From Pseudocoprococcus catus (GTDB lineage Bacteria > Bacillota > Clostridia > Lachnospirales > Lachnospiraceae): DNA of 64,000 nucleotides. A model generated the notes under the pieces. That model saw only the letters and a list, made by a program, of their open reading frames with translations, was not told the DNA's origin and searched no databases. Location: assembly GCF_019734885.1 (NCBI RefSeq), contig NZ_JAAXCM010000065.1, positions 1-64,000 of the forward strand, in the 5' to 3' direction. Shown one piece after another: positions 8,044 to 16,647 of this stretch (position 1 is the first letter of the stretch; each line of letters begins with the position of its first letter). A program made the position numbers and the translations under genes.

Positions 8044-10497
8044 TTATAAACTAAAGAAACTATAAAATTCATGTTCTGATTTTTCTATGATTTTAGAAAC
8101 AATACTTGCACTTTTATTTAATTGGTTTTCTTTACAAATAGCCATTAACCCATTCAAAAATTCCCTATACTGTTTTCCGTTTCCGTTAATACACGGAAGT
8201 ATTTTCTGAGATATAGCATAATCAAGTGCAACTTCTTTTGATGACATAAACGTTTCAGCAACTAAATAATAATGGCTCATCAAATGAATGCTTCTTGCAC
8301 TTATGGTATGTCCGCCCTCTTTCATCTTATCGATGATTCTATCTAATCGATTTTTGGTAATCTGGTTCATCTTTTTATCCTTTACGTTATGCCAATCAAA
8401 GATATTATTTAATACTTCTAATGAAATCACTTCGCTATTATTCTTAACAACTGAATCATCTACTAAACCTGAAACAATAGCATCTACAGACACCGGATTC
8501 ATAGATATAACCCATGCCCGATCAAGAAATCTTGGTGAAAGATCTGCAGTTGTTTGATCATAATTAATAGTTGCAAGAAATTTTAGTTCTGAACCAAATT
8601 CATATTTTTCTCCATTTGAATATGAAACAACCTGATGTGCAGGATCATCACAATAATAATTAAAATTAGACCAATAAAATTCTATTGGACTTAAGTTAGC
8701 TTCATCAAGCAAAACAAAATAAGGTGCTTCAACTATCTTATTTACATTTTCCTCATTTAATTTCTTCATGCATTCTGAAAATCTAGGTTGAGTACTTTCT
8801 ATTTCTTTCGTTAGTGGATTGTAATACCCTATTAAATCTTTTGAAGAAGTCCATCCTCTTTCAACAAGAATTTCTGCGAATCTAGAATCATACAAGCCAA
8901 GTGCTTTAGCCAACAACTTACATAATGAAGTTTTTCCTGTTCCTGGTTCACCTGCAAAAACGGTTATATAATTTTGCACTATACTTATCAAATAATTGTA
9001 AGCATCATCTTTACTAATTATGCGACCTGCTTCTTCAAATTTTTCACAAAGAATAGATACTATTTTATCAGCATCCACATTTTTTTTCAGATTAGATATT
9101 CTACCTAAAACATTTTTTTCCACCGTTTCTTCTGGCATTTCTAATTGTGAAACCAGCAATTTAGTTATTTCTGAAGTTCGATTATTTGCTGCCCATTCAA
9201 TAATCTTAGTATTTAAATCATTTGACACAGTTCTATATTCATCTTTTATAGAATCGCAAGCCCTTTTCCAAGTATCTCTATCTGCTTCAAACTGTTTCGC
9301 TTCTTTTTTTGCCTTTTCAATTGCATTTTTTACATCTTCCAATTCTTTTCTATTTTCTAAAACTAAATTTTCTATTTCTTGTTTTTTCTGCTCAACTGCC
9401 TGTTCTCCAAGTTTTTCCAATTCCGCCTGCTTATCACTTAATTTTTGATTTCCTGCCGCAATTTCTGTTGCAAGATCTTCCTTTTCCTTTTCTAAAACAT
9501 TTAACTCATCTAAAATTTCCTTTTTCTTTTCTTCGTAATGAACATCTTCACGAACAACATTGGTCAATAATTCTTCATGAGTCTTTAAATATTCCTCTTT
9601 ATCTAATTTTGCATTCGGATTGTTTTTAAAGTATTCCTCCGTTAAACGTACTTTATAATCACTCAAATCTACAGCAGTTTGCAATAGCTCACATATTCTT
9701 TTAATTCTATTATCCGTCAATTGTCCCTCTTCCGAAAAAGAATCCGCCAATTCCAAAAATTGCTCTCGCACACCAGCTAAATTATCAATTTCTTCCGATT
9801 TATTCAATAGAGTTTTAAAAAAATCCGCAAGTTCTTCATTATCAATATATTCTATTTTTTCTTCAGGCTCAATAGCTTTTAAATCACTAATATTATAGAT
9901 GAATTCTATGCGATCATTTCGTCTGATCGAAAAGTATCCATCCATAATAATTTTTTCTATATCCGAATTTTTGTATTTGTTTATAGTTCCACTATTTATA
10001 AATACTTTAATAGTATAGTAGGACTCATCACTATATGAATCTTCAATATCAGAAATCATAAATTCAAATGGGCCATAACAATCCTGTGCATATCTCAAAA
10101 GAATCTGTTTATTAGGCCGATGTTTAATTCTAATAGTCCGTTTTGTTTTATCATTTATAAAGTCCTCAATTGCATAATCAATATCAATAATTTCTATAAC
10201 ATCATCTTTGTCAAAATCATCAATTGCATTGAAAGAAATTTGATATTTATTACTATTATCAGTATACGGGGCATAGCCTGGATGCAAATCTTTATTAAAA
10301 TCAATTTTAAATTGTAATAATCTGTTTTTTATACTTTCTGTATCACTATCAGATATACCAGTAAGTGAAACTGTTCCACCATTCGGAAATTCTCCCCACC
10401 TATCTTCAATTCCTCTTAATTTGCCATCTTCCATAATCTCGTATTGAGGACGAATAAAACTCTTATTACCAAATGCTCCCAAAAAATATCTATACAT
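8044..10497 (-). CDS. McrB-like AAA+ protein with coiled coil
   Basis: The start at 10497 is chosen because GGAGGG lies 8 nt upstream; a frame-extending upstream TTG would overlap that site. The product is 817 residues. The first 220 residues are an unrecognised N-terminal region, residues about 320-430 are a charged coiled coil, and the AAA+ module has Walker A GEPGTGKTS (about 516-524), Walker B FVLLDEANLS (594-603), and NYDQTTADLSPRFLDR (645-660). DEANLS and this last stretch are typical of McrB-like GTPases. It should form a ring that recruits the downstream nuclease. The long coiled coil recalls the CoCoNuT group of McrBC systems. Confidence 0.88.
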   Translation of the reverse strand: MYRYFLGAFGNKSFIRPQYEIMEDGKLRGIEDRWGEFPNGGTVSLTGISDSDTESIKNRLLQFKIDFNKDLHPGYAPYTDNSNKYQISFNAIDDFDKDDVIEIIDIDYAIEDFINDKTKRTIRIKHRPNKQILLRYAQDCYGPFEFMISDIEDSYSDESYYTIKVFINSGTINKYKNSDIEKIIMDGYFSIRRNDRIEFIYNISDLKAIEPEEKIEYIDNEELADFFKTLLNKSEEIDNLAGVREQFLELADSFSEEGQLTDNRIKRICELLQTAVDLSDYKVRLTEEYFKNNPNAKLDKEEYLKTHEELLTNVVREDVHYEEKKKEILDELNVLEKEKEDLATEIAAGNQKLSDKQAELEKLGEQAVEQKKQEIENLVLENRKELEDVKNAIEKAKKEAKQFEADRDTWKRACDSIKDEYRTVSNDLNTKIIEWAANNRTSEITKLLVSQLEMPEETVEKNVLGRISNLKKNVDADKIVSILCEKFEEAGRIISKDDAYNYLISIVQNYITVFAGEPGTGKTSLCKLLAKALGLYDSRFAEILVERGWTSSKDLIGYYNPLTKEIESTQPRFSECMKKLNEENVNKIVEAPYFVLLDEANLSPIEFYWSNFNYYCDDPAHQVVSYSNGEKYEFGSELKFLATINYDQTTADLSPRFLDRAWVISMNPVSVDAIVSGLVDDSVVKNNSEVISLEVLNNIFDWHNVKDKKMNQITKNRLDRIIDKMKEGGHTISARSIHLMSHYYLVAETFMSSKEVALDYAISQKILPCINGNGKQYREFLNGLMAICKENQLNKSASIVSKIIEKSEHEFYSFFSL

Positions 10498-10665
10498 CTT
10501 TTGTCCCTCCAAATTAATTATCTTATTTTCATTTCAAAACTCACTCAATGAATTTTCACGATTATACAATTCTATTAAATAGGCCTTTATAATAATATGA
10601 TTTTATCTAAATTTTATCACATTTAGCTTAATTACTCCATCGAATTATTACAAATGCCCAAGAAA

Positions 10666-10690
10666 AAGAGTGGTAAATATTACCACCCAA
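10666..10690 (-). terminator. Terminator of the relaxase-TnpV transcript
   Basis: On the minus strand, GGTGGTAA / TTACCAC is followed by TCTTTTTCTT. It lies right after the TnpV stop and before the McrBC-like operon. Confidence 0.6.
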
Positions 10691-10695
10691 ATTCT

Positions 10696-11073
10696 TTATT
10701 CATACACGATTTTTTCCAACACAATCTCCTCCGCACAAGCCCGGATATTATTCATTCTCCCAACCCACACCATCTGATCCTGCATCTTCAGTTCTTCCGT
10801 CACTCCATGCGCTCCTTTCATCTGCTCCACCAGTCTGTCCATCATCTGATCACACTCCTCGTCAATCTGATGCAGATGCTCATTTAACTTCCCAGCAAGT
10901 ACCAGCTCCAGATATAATCCCTTCCGATGCTCCTGCAAATATGTCTTTCTCAGCATTCCATACTTTCCAATCGGATACTCTGTCTCTTCCGGGAGATACA
11001 GGTCAGGATAGTACAGACCGTCCTCTCCTAAAGTATAACTGATTCCATTTTCTCCCATAATGTGTTTCTTCAT
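10696..11073 (-). CDS. TnpV-family transposon protein
   Basis: The start at 11073 is chosen for AGGAGG 5 nt upstream. The 125-residue protein matches TnpV found on clostridial conjugative and mobilisable transposons: GLYYPDLYLPEE, GKYGMLRKTYLQEHRKG, LAGKLNEHLHQID and WVGRMNNIRACAEEIVL. Its molecular function is unknown. It follows the relaxase gene by 10 bp and is probably co-transcribed. Confidence 0.88.
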   Translation of the reverse strand: MKKHIMGENGISYTLGEDGLYYPDLYLPEETEYPIGKYGMLRKTYLQEHRKGLYLELVLAGKLNEHLHQIDEECDQMMDRLVEQMKGAHGVTEELKMQDQMVWVGRMNNIRACAEEIVLEKIVYE

Positions 11074-11083
11074 GATTGTCCTC

Positions 11084-12610
11084 CTATCTTGCTCCCCGAT
11101 CTTTGTTCTGACTACGGATATGCTGTTTATTTTTCTGTTCATTCTGTATTTCTTGTTTCTTTTCTGCCAGCTTCGCCCTAATACCATGTGCTACTGGCTC
11201 TTTGCCAGTTTCTTTCTTCCATTTTGCTATTGCAGTTCGATACTGGCTATACTCAGTTTGAGAAGCCTTAAAATCTTTTAAAAATTCCTGTACACTTCTA
11301 TATCCGATTTTCTGCACAATCCTTGGAAGATAATCTTTCATATCTCTAATCTGACTTTTCAATTCATCAATTTCATTCTGCAATTCTTTTTTCTTTCTTC
11401 CTTTAAACCATCCCTTTACCTCTGACAGTTCTTTCTTCTTTGCAGAAAGCTGTTTTTGTTTCTGTTGAATTGCACCGTTTTGATCTTCCAGTTCTTTATT
11501 CACTTTAAATAGTTTCGGATACTTTGATGCAAGCCTCGTCATTTTAGGTTGTTCCGGTTCTACCTTTTCTTCTTTTGTTGTCTCGACTGCTGCCGTGCTA
11601 TTTTCAGCAACATGCTCTGGGTGTTCTGTTTCCGTTTGCTCTGTCTGTTTTGGCACTTCCCTGGGTTTCTTAAACAGCACACTTGCTATCAAAAACTCCA
11701 ATGCCTCAACAGCCACTGTCACAACTCTGGAAAATAATCGTGGTCTGTTTCCACGCCGGGCAATTGATTTCCTGATCGGCTCCGTGATTTCTTTCCGCTT
11801 CACTTCCATTATTTTCGGTTCCGGCACTCCACTAATCAATGCCATATCAACAGCTCTGTTCCATTCCCGGCGTTTTTGGTTATCCGCTTCTATTTCCTGT
11901 GCCTTTGGATTATTTTTTCCAATTTTCTTTGTTGCAAGATAAACACTGCCACGTTCAAACACTTGTAACTTCTGATTCTCATCTTTCACGTAAATATTAA
12001 TTAAGTCTGTATAAGAATGCTTTACCTCATCCAGAAATGAATTACTTTTGAAGCGTTCCTCTTTCACTGTAAACAATTTTTTCTCATATACTTCACCTTT
12101 TTTTACGATACTGCAGCCTTCCCGAATCTCGCCATCTTCTCCTAATATCTCTTTCTTGGTTCGGACATGTTTTCCATTTTCATCATAAAACATATTTCTG
12201 CTGGCAATCTTAATGATTGGTTCATCCAGTAGTTTCCGTTCTGCAAATATCAAATGAATGTGATAATTGGTCTTTCTTTTATTGTGGTGCAAAGCAGCAA
12301 TACACTCTGTTCCATAATTCTGTTTAAAATGATTTGTTAAAAGTTGCAACAATCTGTCCGGCTGATATTCTGTAAAGCTCTCTGGTAATGCAATGATTAA
12401 TTCTCTTGCTTCAATACATTTTCCTTCTGTTCCGCTTTTTGCAAATTCTTCCTGATTACATTTTGCAAGTTCCCGCCAGAATTTCCGTTCTGTGGTTTCA
12501 TAAACTGCATAGAGGTTTTCCTGTTTTGCATGACTGGATATATAAGTGATCCTGCCTTTTACATTGCTTAGTTTTGTCATTTGAATAAATGAATTTCTTC
12601 CGATAGGCAC
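11084..12610 (-). CDS. MobA/MobL-family relaxase
   Basis: The 508-residue protein has an N-terminal HUH relaxase domain: SFIQMTKLSNVKGRITYIS with a candidate catalytic tyrosine at 23, a histidine-rich stretch HHNKRKTNYHIHLIF with HIH at 117-119, and a long charged coiled-coil tail (about 370-430). It would nick oriT and pilot the strand in transfer driven by a helper element. Start: GTG at 12610 with AAGGAGG only 2 nt away; an internal ATG at residue 11 is the alternative. The 5' neighbour is a structured noncoding block that is a fair oriT candidate. Confidence 0.9.
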   Translation of the reverse strand: MPIGRNSFIQMTKLSNVKGRITYISSHAKQENLYAVYETTERKFWRELAKCNQEEFAKSGTEGKCIEARELIIALPESFTEYQPDRLLQLLTNHFKQNYGTECIAALHHNKRKTNYHIHLIFAERKLLDEPIIKIASRNMFYDENGKHVRTKKEILGEDGEIREGCSIVKKGEVYEKKLFTVKEERFKSNSFLDEVKHSYTDLINIYVKDENQKLQVFERGSVYLATKKIGKNNPKAQEIEADNQKRREWNRAVDMALISGVPEPKIMEVKRKEITEPIRKSIARRGNRPRLFSRVVTVAVEALEFLIASVLFKKPREVPKQTEQTETEHPEHVAENSTAAVETTKEEKVEPEQPKMTRLASKYPKLFKVNKELEDQNGAIQQKQKQLSAKKKELSEVKGWFKGRKKKELQNEIDELKSQIRDMKDYLPRIVQKIGYRSVQEFLKDFKASQTEYSQYRTAIAKWKKETGKEPVAHGIRAKLAEKKQEIQNEQKNKQHIRSQNKDRGAR

Positions 12611-12654
12611 TCCCTCCTTGTCTTCGGCAAAATAAATTCTGCCATATCATTTGT

Positions 12655-12885
12655 GAGTGGATGCATCGGCATCCGTTTACGAACTATCCGCCTGTCGGCG
12701 GAACAGCTCCCGGCAGGGCGAAATATCCTGAGTACAAATCTTTAATTTGTGCGATGGGTGTATTTCGCTCTCAAACGCCGAGGGCTTTGTGAGATGCTTC
12801 TTACATCTACCACAACTTGGCTTTCGCTTTTCATTTTGGGCGTATTCGCCCTCTTTTTCTGCCCGTATCCGGGCTTATTTTTTCA
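12655..12885. other. Structured noncoding block, candidate oriT or ncRNA
   Basis: This block holds GGATGC-atcg-GCATCC (12659-12674), CCGCC/GGCGG (12688-12701), and a nested stem GCGAAATA (12718-12725) with TATTTCGC (12761-12768) enclosing ACAAAT/ATTTGT (12734-12750). On the plus strand it ends in two tandem terminator-like hairpins, GGGCG/CGCCC (12838-12851) and GCCCG/CGGGC (12861-12874) followed by TTATTTTTT. It fills the 310-bp gap upstream of the relaxase gene. All neighbouring genes are on the minus strand, so a plus-strand RNA is possible. Confidence 0.5.
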
Positions 12886-12921
12886 CTAACAACAAACCGA
12901 CTATTACTCTTCCTGTCTGCT

Positions 12922-13149
12922 TTATTCCGGTATCCTTGCCCGTACATACTCCAGATCTCCACAATATGGTGTTCCAACCAAATACCATTCTCTCGCCAGA
13001 TTCATTTCCATTCGTGTCTTTACCCACTGATCATCAACTAGAACTTCCAGACATTCTCCGCAATGAAATCTCGTATCAATCCATAAGTCTGATGATAATA
13101 AGCCATATCTCTTGTTATAACTGTTGTAACCTAATCTTCCTTCTCTCAT
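12922..13149 (-). CDS. DUF5348 family protein
   Basis: A 75-residue protein matching DUF5348 of Firmicute mobile elements: YGLLSSDLWIDT, FHCGECLEV, and TRMEMNLAREWYLVG. Function unknown. The conserved FHCGECLEV part makes it recognisable. GGGAG lies about 10 nt before the ATG. It lies between the small unknown gene and the relaxase, a common order on these elements. Confidence 0.82.
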   Translation of the reverse strand: MREGRLGYNSYNKRYGLLSSDLWIDTRFHCGECLEVLVDDQWVKTRMEMNLAREWYLVGTPYCGDLEYVRARIPE

Positions 13150-13323
13150 GGTGTCATTCTCCCTTCATTTATCATTTCCTCAGGGACGCCCTGAATCAGG
13201 GCCCCCTTTTAAAAAGTTTTTTCTTCGCCAATCAACTACCAGCTACACCTTACAGACCTTCTCTTTGTCTGCTATCTACAGGTGCGTGCCACGCTCCTGT
13301 CATAAGGTAATCAAACAGAATCT

Positions 13324-13566
13324 TTACCAACGAAAGTCCTCATGCATTCCACACTTATCCAAATACTCTTGTCTTGCCTTTTCCCGTTCTTCCTCAGTTG
13401 GTGCTGTTTTAAATGTTGTATATAACTGATGTTTTACCACACTATCTAATTTTTCCATCAATGCTTTTTCTATCTCTGGCTGATATTCCTCGTTCCCGGC
13501 AAGATGATACTGGAACAATGCCAGCAATAAATCTTTTGGTATCTGTACCTGTGATTTTCTTTCCAT
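13324..13566 (-). CDS. Small charged protein of mobile elements, unknown
   Basis: An 80-residue, helix-rich protein (PKDLLLALFQYHL near the start, then EEEREKARQEYLDKCG). It has a strong site AAAGGAG before the ATG and sits between the RepA-like ATPase and DUF5348 genes. Similar small proteins are seen at this position in related elements, but no function can be assigned. The iteron-like repeats lie just upstream of its start. Confidence 0.7.
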   Translation of the reverse strand: MERKSQVQIPKDLLLALFQYHLAGNEEYQPEIEKALMEKLDSVVKHQLYTTFKTAPTEEEREKARQEYLDKCGMHEDFRW

Positions 13567-13579
13567 GTTTCTCCTTTCC

Positions 13580-13661
13580 GTGACGGTCGTGACGATAGTG
13601 ACGATATTTTCACTACCGTCACGCTATATAAAATACCGTCACAACCGTCACATATCGTCAC
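13580..13661. repeat. Iteron-like GTGACGRT repeats
   Basis: Seven copies of an 8-bp unit in two opposed groups. GTGACGGT or GTGACGAT occurs at 13580, 13589 and 13598 (9-bp period). The reverse form ACCGTCAC or ATCGTCAC occurs at 13615, 13635, 13644 and 13654. They fill the gap after the RepA-like ATPase gene and touch its stop codon. This is the layout of iterons or of an operator for an element-encoded protein. Confidence 0.75.
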
Positions 13662-14812
13662 GCTTGTTTTCCGACAAAGGTTAATCTAATTTTTCTTCCA
13701 TCGTGTCCTCGTTCTGTTTTATACTGGATTCCATATTCCAGAATCAGACGTTCCAGGCTGACATTTAATTTTCGTGATAATGCGTTCGGCTGCATTTCCA
13801 CCTGCAATACTTCCACAAGCTCTGTTGCTGTTCCTACCCACTCTGGCATAGTTTCTGTTACAAGTTCTTTGATTTTTTCCAACACTGGATCTTCTAGTTC
13901 TTTCCAAAGTTCTGTTTCTGTCTTGGTAAGTTCCCAGACACATCTCTCCCGATTAAAGTTCAACCACAGTTTCTGATCCTGCTGGTCACGCCCTGCCACT
14001 TCCAGAACTGCCTTATTATCTGTCCGTTTTTCTTTCTGCATGACGAATGCTCCATCCGCAGCTCCAAGCAATCCATTCGTGCCAGAAATCATATCAAAAC
14101 TATCGGAAGATTCCATTTTCCTTGTATGATGCACAACCAGAAAACAGATGCTATATTTATCACTGAATGCTTTCAACTTTGTTACAATCTCGTAATCGCT
14201 GGCATAACTGAATTTATCTCCACCGACTTCCCGGACTTTCTGAAGCGTATCAATAATAATGAGCCTTGCGTCCTTATGATCTGTTACAAACTGCACAAGC
14301 TGTTGTTCCAATCCAGCATTTAATGATTTGGACTTTGTAGCAAAATAAAAGTTTTCACTGCCTTCCATTCCGAACATCTGTGATAATCGTTTCTGCAACC
14401 TTGCATAATCGTCTTCCAATGCCAGATACAGAACCGTTCCCTGTCTGACTGAAAAGCCCCACAATGGAAGTCCTTTACTGATGTGATACCCGATCTGTGC
14501 CATGAAAAATGATTTTCCAATTTTCGGTGAACCAACAAACAGGTAAGTTCCGTTATACAGAAGTCCATCTATAATCGGCAATTTTGGTGGATATGCAGTA
14601 TCATATAATTCCATCATGGAAACTGTTTCCAAATCATCTGGATTCTTTTTATTTGCTGATTTTGCTGTATTTTCCGCATTATTTGTGGCTTGCAGATTGC
14701 CCTTACCGGGCAAATCTGCTATACTTTGGTTGGTTTTTAAATTTTCTAATGGCTGTTCCACATCTGCGCCAACAGATGCAATCGGAGCAGTCATTTTTTC
14801 TTTTGCTGTCAT
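13658..14812 (-). CDS. RepA-like RecA-fold ATPase (AAA_25)
   Basis: The 384-residue protein has Walker A GSPKIGKS (94-101), Walker B LIIIDTLQ (184-191), and VVHHTRK (226-232), matching the hexameric RepA/RecA-like helicases of mobilisable plasmids. A flexible 60-residue N-terminus precedes the core, and the C-terminal 90 residues look like a winged-helix. The start overlaps the MobC-like stop by 4 bp (ATGA). With the iteron-like repeats directly after it, it likely helps an autonomous replication step of the excised island (inference). Confidence 0.85.
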   Translation of the reverse strand: MTAKEKMTAPIASVGADVEQPLENLKTNQSIADLPGKGNLQATNNAENTAKSANKKNPDDLETVSMMELYDTAYPPKLPIIDGLLYNGTYLFVGSPKIGKSFFMAQIGYHISKGLPLWGFSVRQGTVLYLALEDDYARLQKRLSQMFGMEGSENFYFATKSKSLNAGLEQQLVQFVTDHKDARLIIIDTLQKVREVGGDKFSYASDYEIVTKLKAFSDKYSICFLVVHHTRKMESSDSFDMISGTNGLLGAADGAFVMQKEKRTDNKAVLEVAGRDQQDQKLWLNFNRERCVWELTKTETELWKELEDPVLEKIKELVTETMPEWVGTATELVEVLQVEMQPNALSRKLNVSLERLILEYGIQYKTERGHDGRKIRLTFVGKQA

Positions 14813-15132
14813 TCATTTTCCCCTTTCAATCCATACAATGTCTCTGCGACCAATCTCAGGGTACTCAACAACTCTTCGTTTTCCTCACTGCATTTTTCCA
14901 GATGTTTCAATTCTTCATAAATCTCTGCCATCTGATTTCGCAATGCTTTATACACTCTTGGATTTCCCTGTACCACAATTTCCCGATCAGTTAATCGTTT
15001 TGTGATATAGTCCTGCTTGCTAAGTCCTGACAATCGGACACATGCATCAATCTGCTCTGCTTCTTCCGGTGATACCCGGAATGCTACGATTTTGTTTCTC
15101 CATCTTCCTTTACTGTCCAGATTCTTCTCCAT
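14809..15132 (-). CDS. MobC-like relaxosome accessory protein
   Basis: The start at 15132 gives 107 residues and overlaps the integrase end by 23 bp. A longer frame upstream is an integrase shadow. KIVAFRVSPEEAEQIDACV then GLSKQDYITKRL is the ribbon-helix-helix of MobC/plasmid mobilisation proteins. The C-terminal half is a charged helix. It would bind DNA at oriT and aid the relaxase. It could also act as a regulator of the downstream replication gene. Confidence 0.78.
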   Translation of the reverse strand: MEKNLDSKGRWRNKIVAFRVSPEEAEQIDACVRLSGLSKQDYITKRLTDREIVVQGNPRVYKALRNQMAEIYEELKHLEKCSEENEELLSTLRLVAETLYGLKGENE

Positions 15133-16210
15133 TTGATTTTTCCATCCTTTCAATATCCAACTGTTCTGCCATCTGTGTCTGCTCACTTGGAAACAGATGC
15201 GCATATCGGTAAGTGATATCAATGCTCTCATGTCCCATTCGATCTGCGATTGCCAATACCGTAAATCCCATATTGATCAATAACGATACATGGGAATGTC
15301 TCAAATCATGTACACGGATTCGCTTCACCCCAGACACTTTTGATCCTCTGTTCATTTCATGATGCAGATAAGATTTGGAAATCGTGAAAATCCGTTCGTC
15401 CTCTTTCGGCTCATACAGCATTTTCAGATAATCCTGCATCTCATCACACAAAAACTGCGGCATCTTAATGGTTCGATTACTTTTTAATGTCTTTGGTGGT
15501 GTAATCACATCTTCCCGGTGCAACCTCTGGTAGGACTTGTTAATCCGTAGTGTATGCGTTTCAAAATTGAAATCTACCGGTGTAAGTGCTAATAATTCGC
15601 CCATGCGAAGCCCACACCAGTAAAGTATTTCAAACGCATAATAGGAAACAGGCTTGTCCATCATGGCATCTGCAAATTTCAAATATTCTTCTTTTGTCCA
15701 GAACAGCATTTCCCGGTGTTCCTCTTTTCCCATATTTCCTGCTTTCTGTGCCGGATTAGATGGAAGATGGTAAAAATTAACTGCATGGTTGAAAATAGCA
15801 CTTAACTGACTATGAATTTTCTGCAGATAAGAGGCGGAATACGGCTTTCCATTCGGCTGCCGGATCGCAAGCAATTCATTCTGCCATGCAATAATGTCCC
15901 TTGGCTCAATTTCTCCTATTTTACGCTTTCCGAAATAAGGAAGAATTTTAGTTCTGGCAATATTTGTCTTCGTTCCCCAGGTATTATCACGAATTCGATT
16001 TTGCATATCCTCCACATAAATCTCATAAAAGCTTTCGAAAGTCATATCCAATTTGGCTTCTTTCTTCAGCAATAGCTCTCGTTCCCACATCTGCGCTTCT
16101 CGTTTTGTAGGAAATCCTCTTTTGGATGACTGGTGCGTTTCTCCTGTCCAATCGGTATAACGATAGACTACTCGCCACTTTCCAGTGGCATTATCTTTAT
16201 GAATACTCAT
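15110..16210 (-). CDS. Tyrosine-type site-specific integrase
   Basis: The 366-residue protein has an N-terminal arm-binding region (residues 1-55, KWRVVYRYTD), a SAM-like core-binding domain (about 58-160) and a catalytic domain with R202 in YWCGLRMGELL, K243 region, H301-x-x-R304 in HDLRHSHVS, H327 in RMGHES, and Y336 in TYRYAHLF. It is full length. It should recombine the island with the 3' end of guaA. The excisionase gene lies 21 bp upstream and MobC overlaps downstream, so the set is one operon. Confidence 0.95.
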   Translation of the reverse strand: MSIHKDNATGKWRVVYRYTDWTGETHQSSKRGFPTKREAQMWERELLLKKEAKLDMTFESFYEIYVEDMQNRIRDNTWGTKTNIARTKILPYFGKRKIGEIEPRDIIAWQNELLAIRQPNGKPYSASYLQKIHSQLSAIFNHAVNFYHLPSNPAQKAGNMGKEEHREMLFWTKEEYLKFADAMMDKPVSYYAFEILYWCGLRMGELLALTPVDFNFETHTLRINKSYQRLHREDVITPPKTLKSNRTIKMPQFLCDEMQDYLKMLYEPKEDERIFTISKSYLHHEMNRGSKVSGVKRIRVHDLRHSHVSLLINMGFTVLAIADRMGHESIDITYRYAHLFPSEQTQMAEQLDIERMEKSNGEESGQ

Positions 16211-16231
16211 ACAAATTCTCCTCTCTTTCTC

Positions 16232-16414
16232 TTACATTTCGCTGTAACATACTTTTTTGCGGAAATAATTGGTGTTTACTCTGCCAGCTACCGTAAGATA
16301 ACCCAGCTTCTGCAATTCTTCATTTAGCTGTTTGACAATCTTATAAGCATAAGACTTGGAAACTCCCAGTTCCGCTGCAACTTCTTCTACTGTCATAAAA
16401 GTTCTGTTCGTCAC
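16232..16414 (-). CDS. Excisionase-like helix-turn-helix protein
   Basis: A 60-residue protein with TVEEVAAELGVSKSYAYKIVKQLNEEL, a helix-turn-helix of the kind used by excisionases next to integrases. The start is GTG with AGGAG about 9 nt upstream; an in-frame ATG would follow six codons later. It directly precedes the integrase gene. Confidence 0.8.
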   Translation of the reverse strand: MTNRTFMTVEEVAAELGVSKSYAYKIVKQLNEELQKLGYLTVAGRVNTNYFRKKVCYSEM

Positions 16415-16445
16415 ATCGCATCTCTCCTTTCTATCTTAACGTAAT

Positions 16446-16580
16446 TTGTTTAGGTTTCTACATTTGCATGATACTAAACATTTTAATTTAAGTCAAGTGA
16501 TTTCATGCGAATATTAAATTCTTTTGTTTAAGTTCTTCTTGCCATCCAAAATTGCTCATGCTATACTGAACCTAAACAGA
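16446..16580. promoter_or_regulatory. Divergent control region with repeated operator motif
   Basis: The motif TTGTTTARGTT occurs at 16446-16458 and 16524-16535, with an inverted copy GAACCTAAACAGA at 16568-16580. A further similar half is in ACTAAACA. These flank the XRE promoter and the start of the xis-int operon, so they are likely XRE repressor sites. TTGTTTAGTTT also recurs in both island left ends (about 150 and 5085). Confidence 0.6.
16539..16567 (+). promoter_or_regulatory. Promoter of the XRE regulator
   Basis: TTGCCA, 17-bp spacer, TATACT. The inverted operator copy begins one base after the -10, a fit for autorepression. Confidence 0.65.
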
Positions 16581-16647
16581 ATTGTTTTATTTTCTATCAT
16601 AATTAATTATGGCAACACGAATGACCACTATAAGGAGGCAAACAAAA

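Noticed and set aside
12747-13310. 187-codon plus-strand frame
   Set aside because: It runs through two strong terminator hairpins and lies opposite the recognisable DUF5348 gene.
13580-13661. Possible CRISPR array
   Set aside because: The repeat unit is only 8 bp, occurs in both orientations and has 1-12 bp gaps; this fits iterons or operators.
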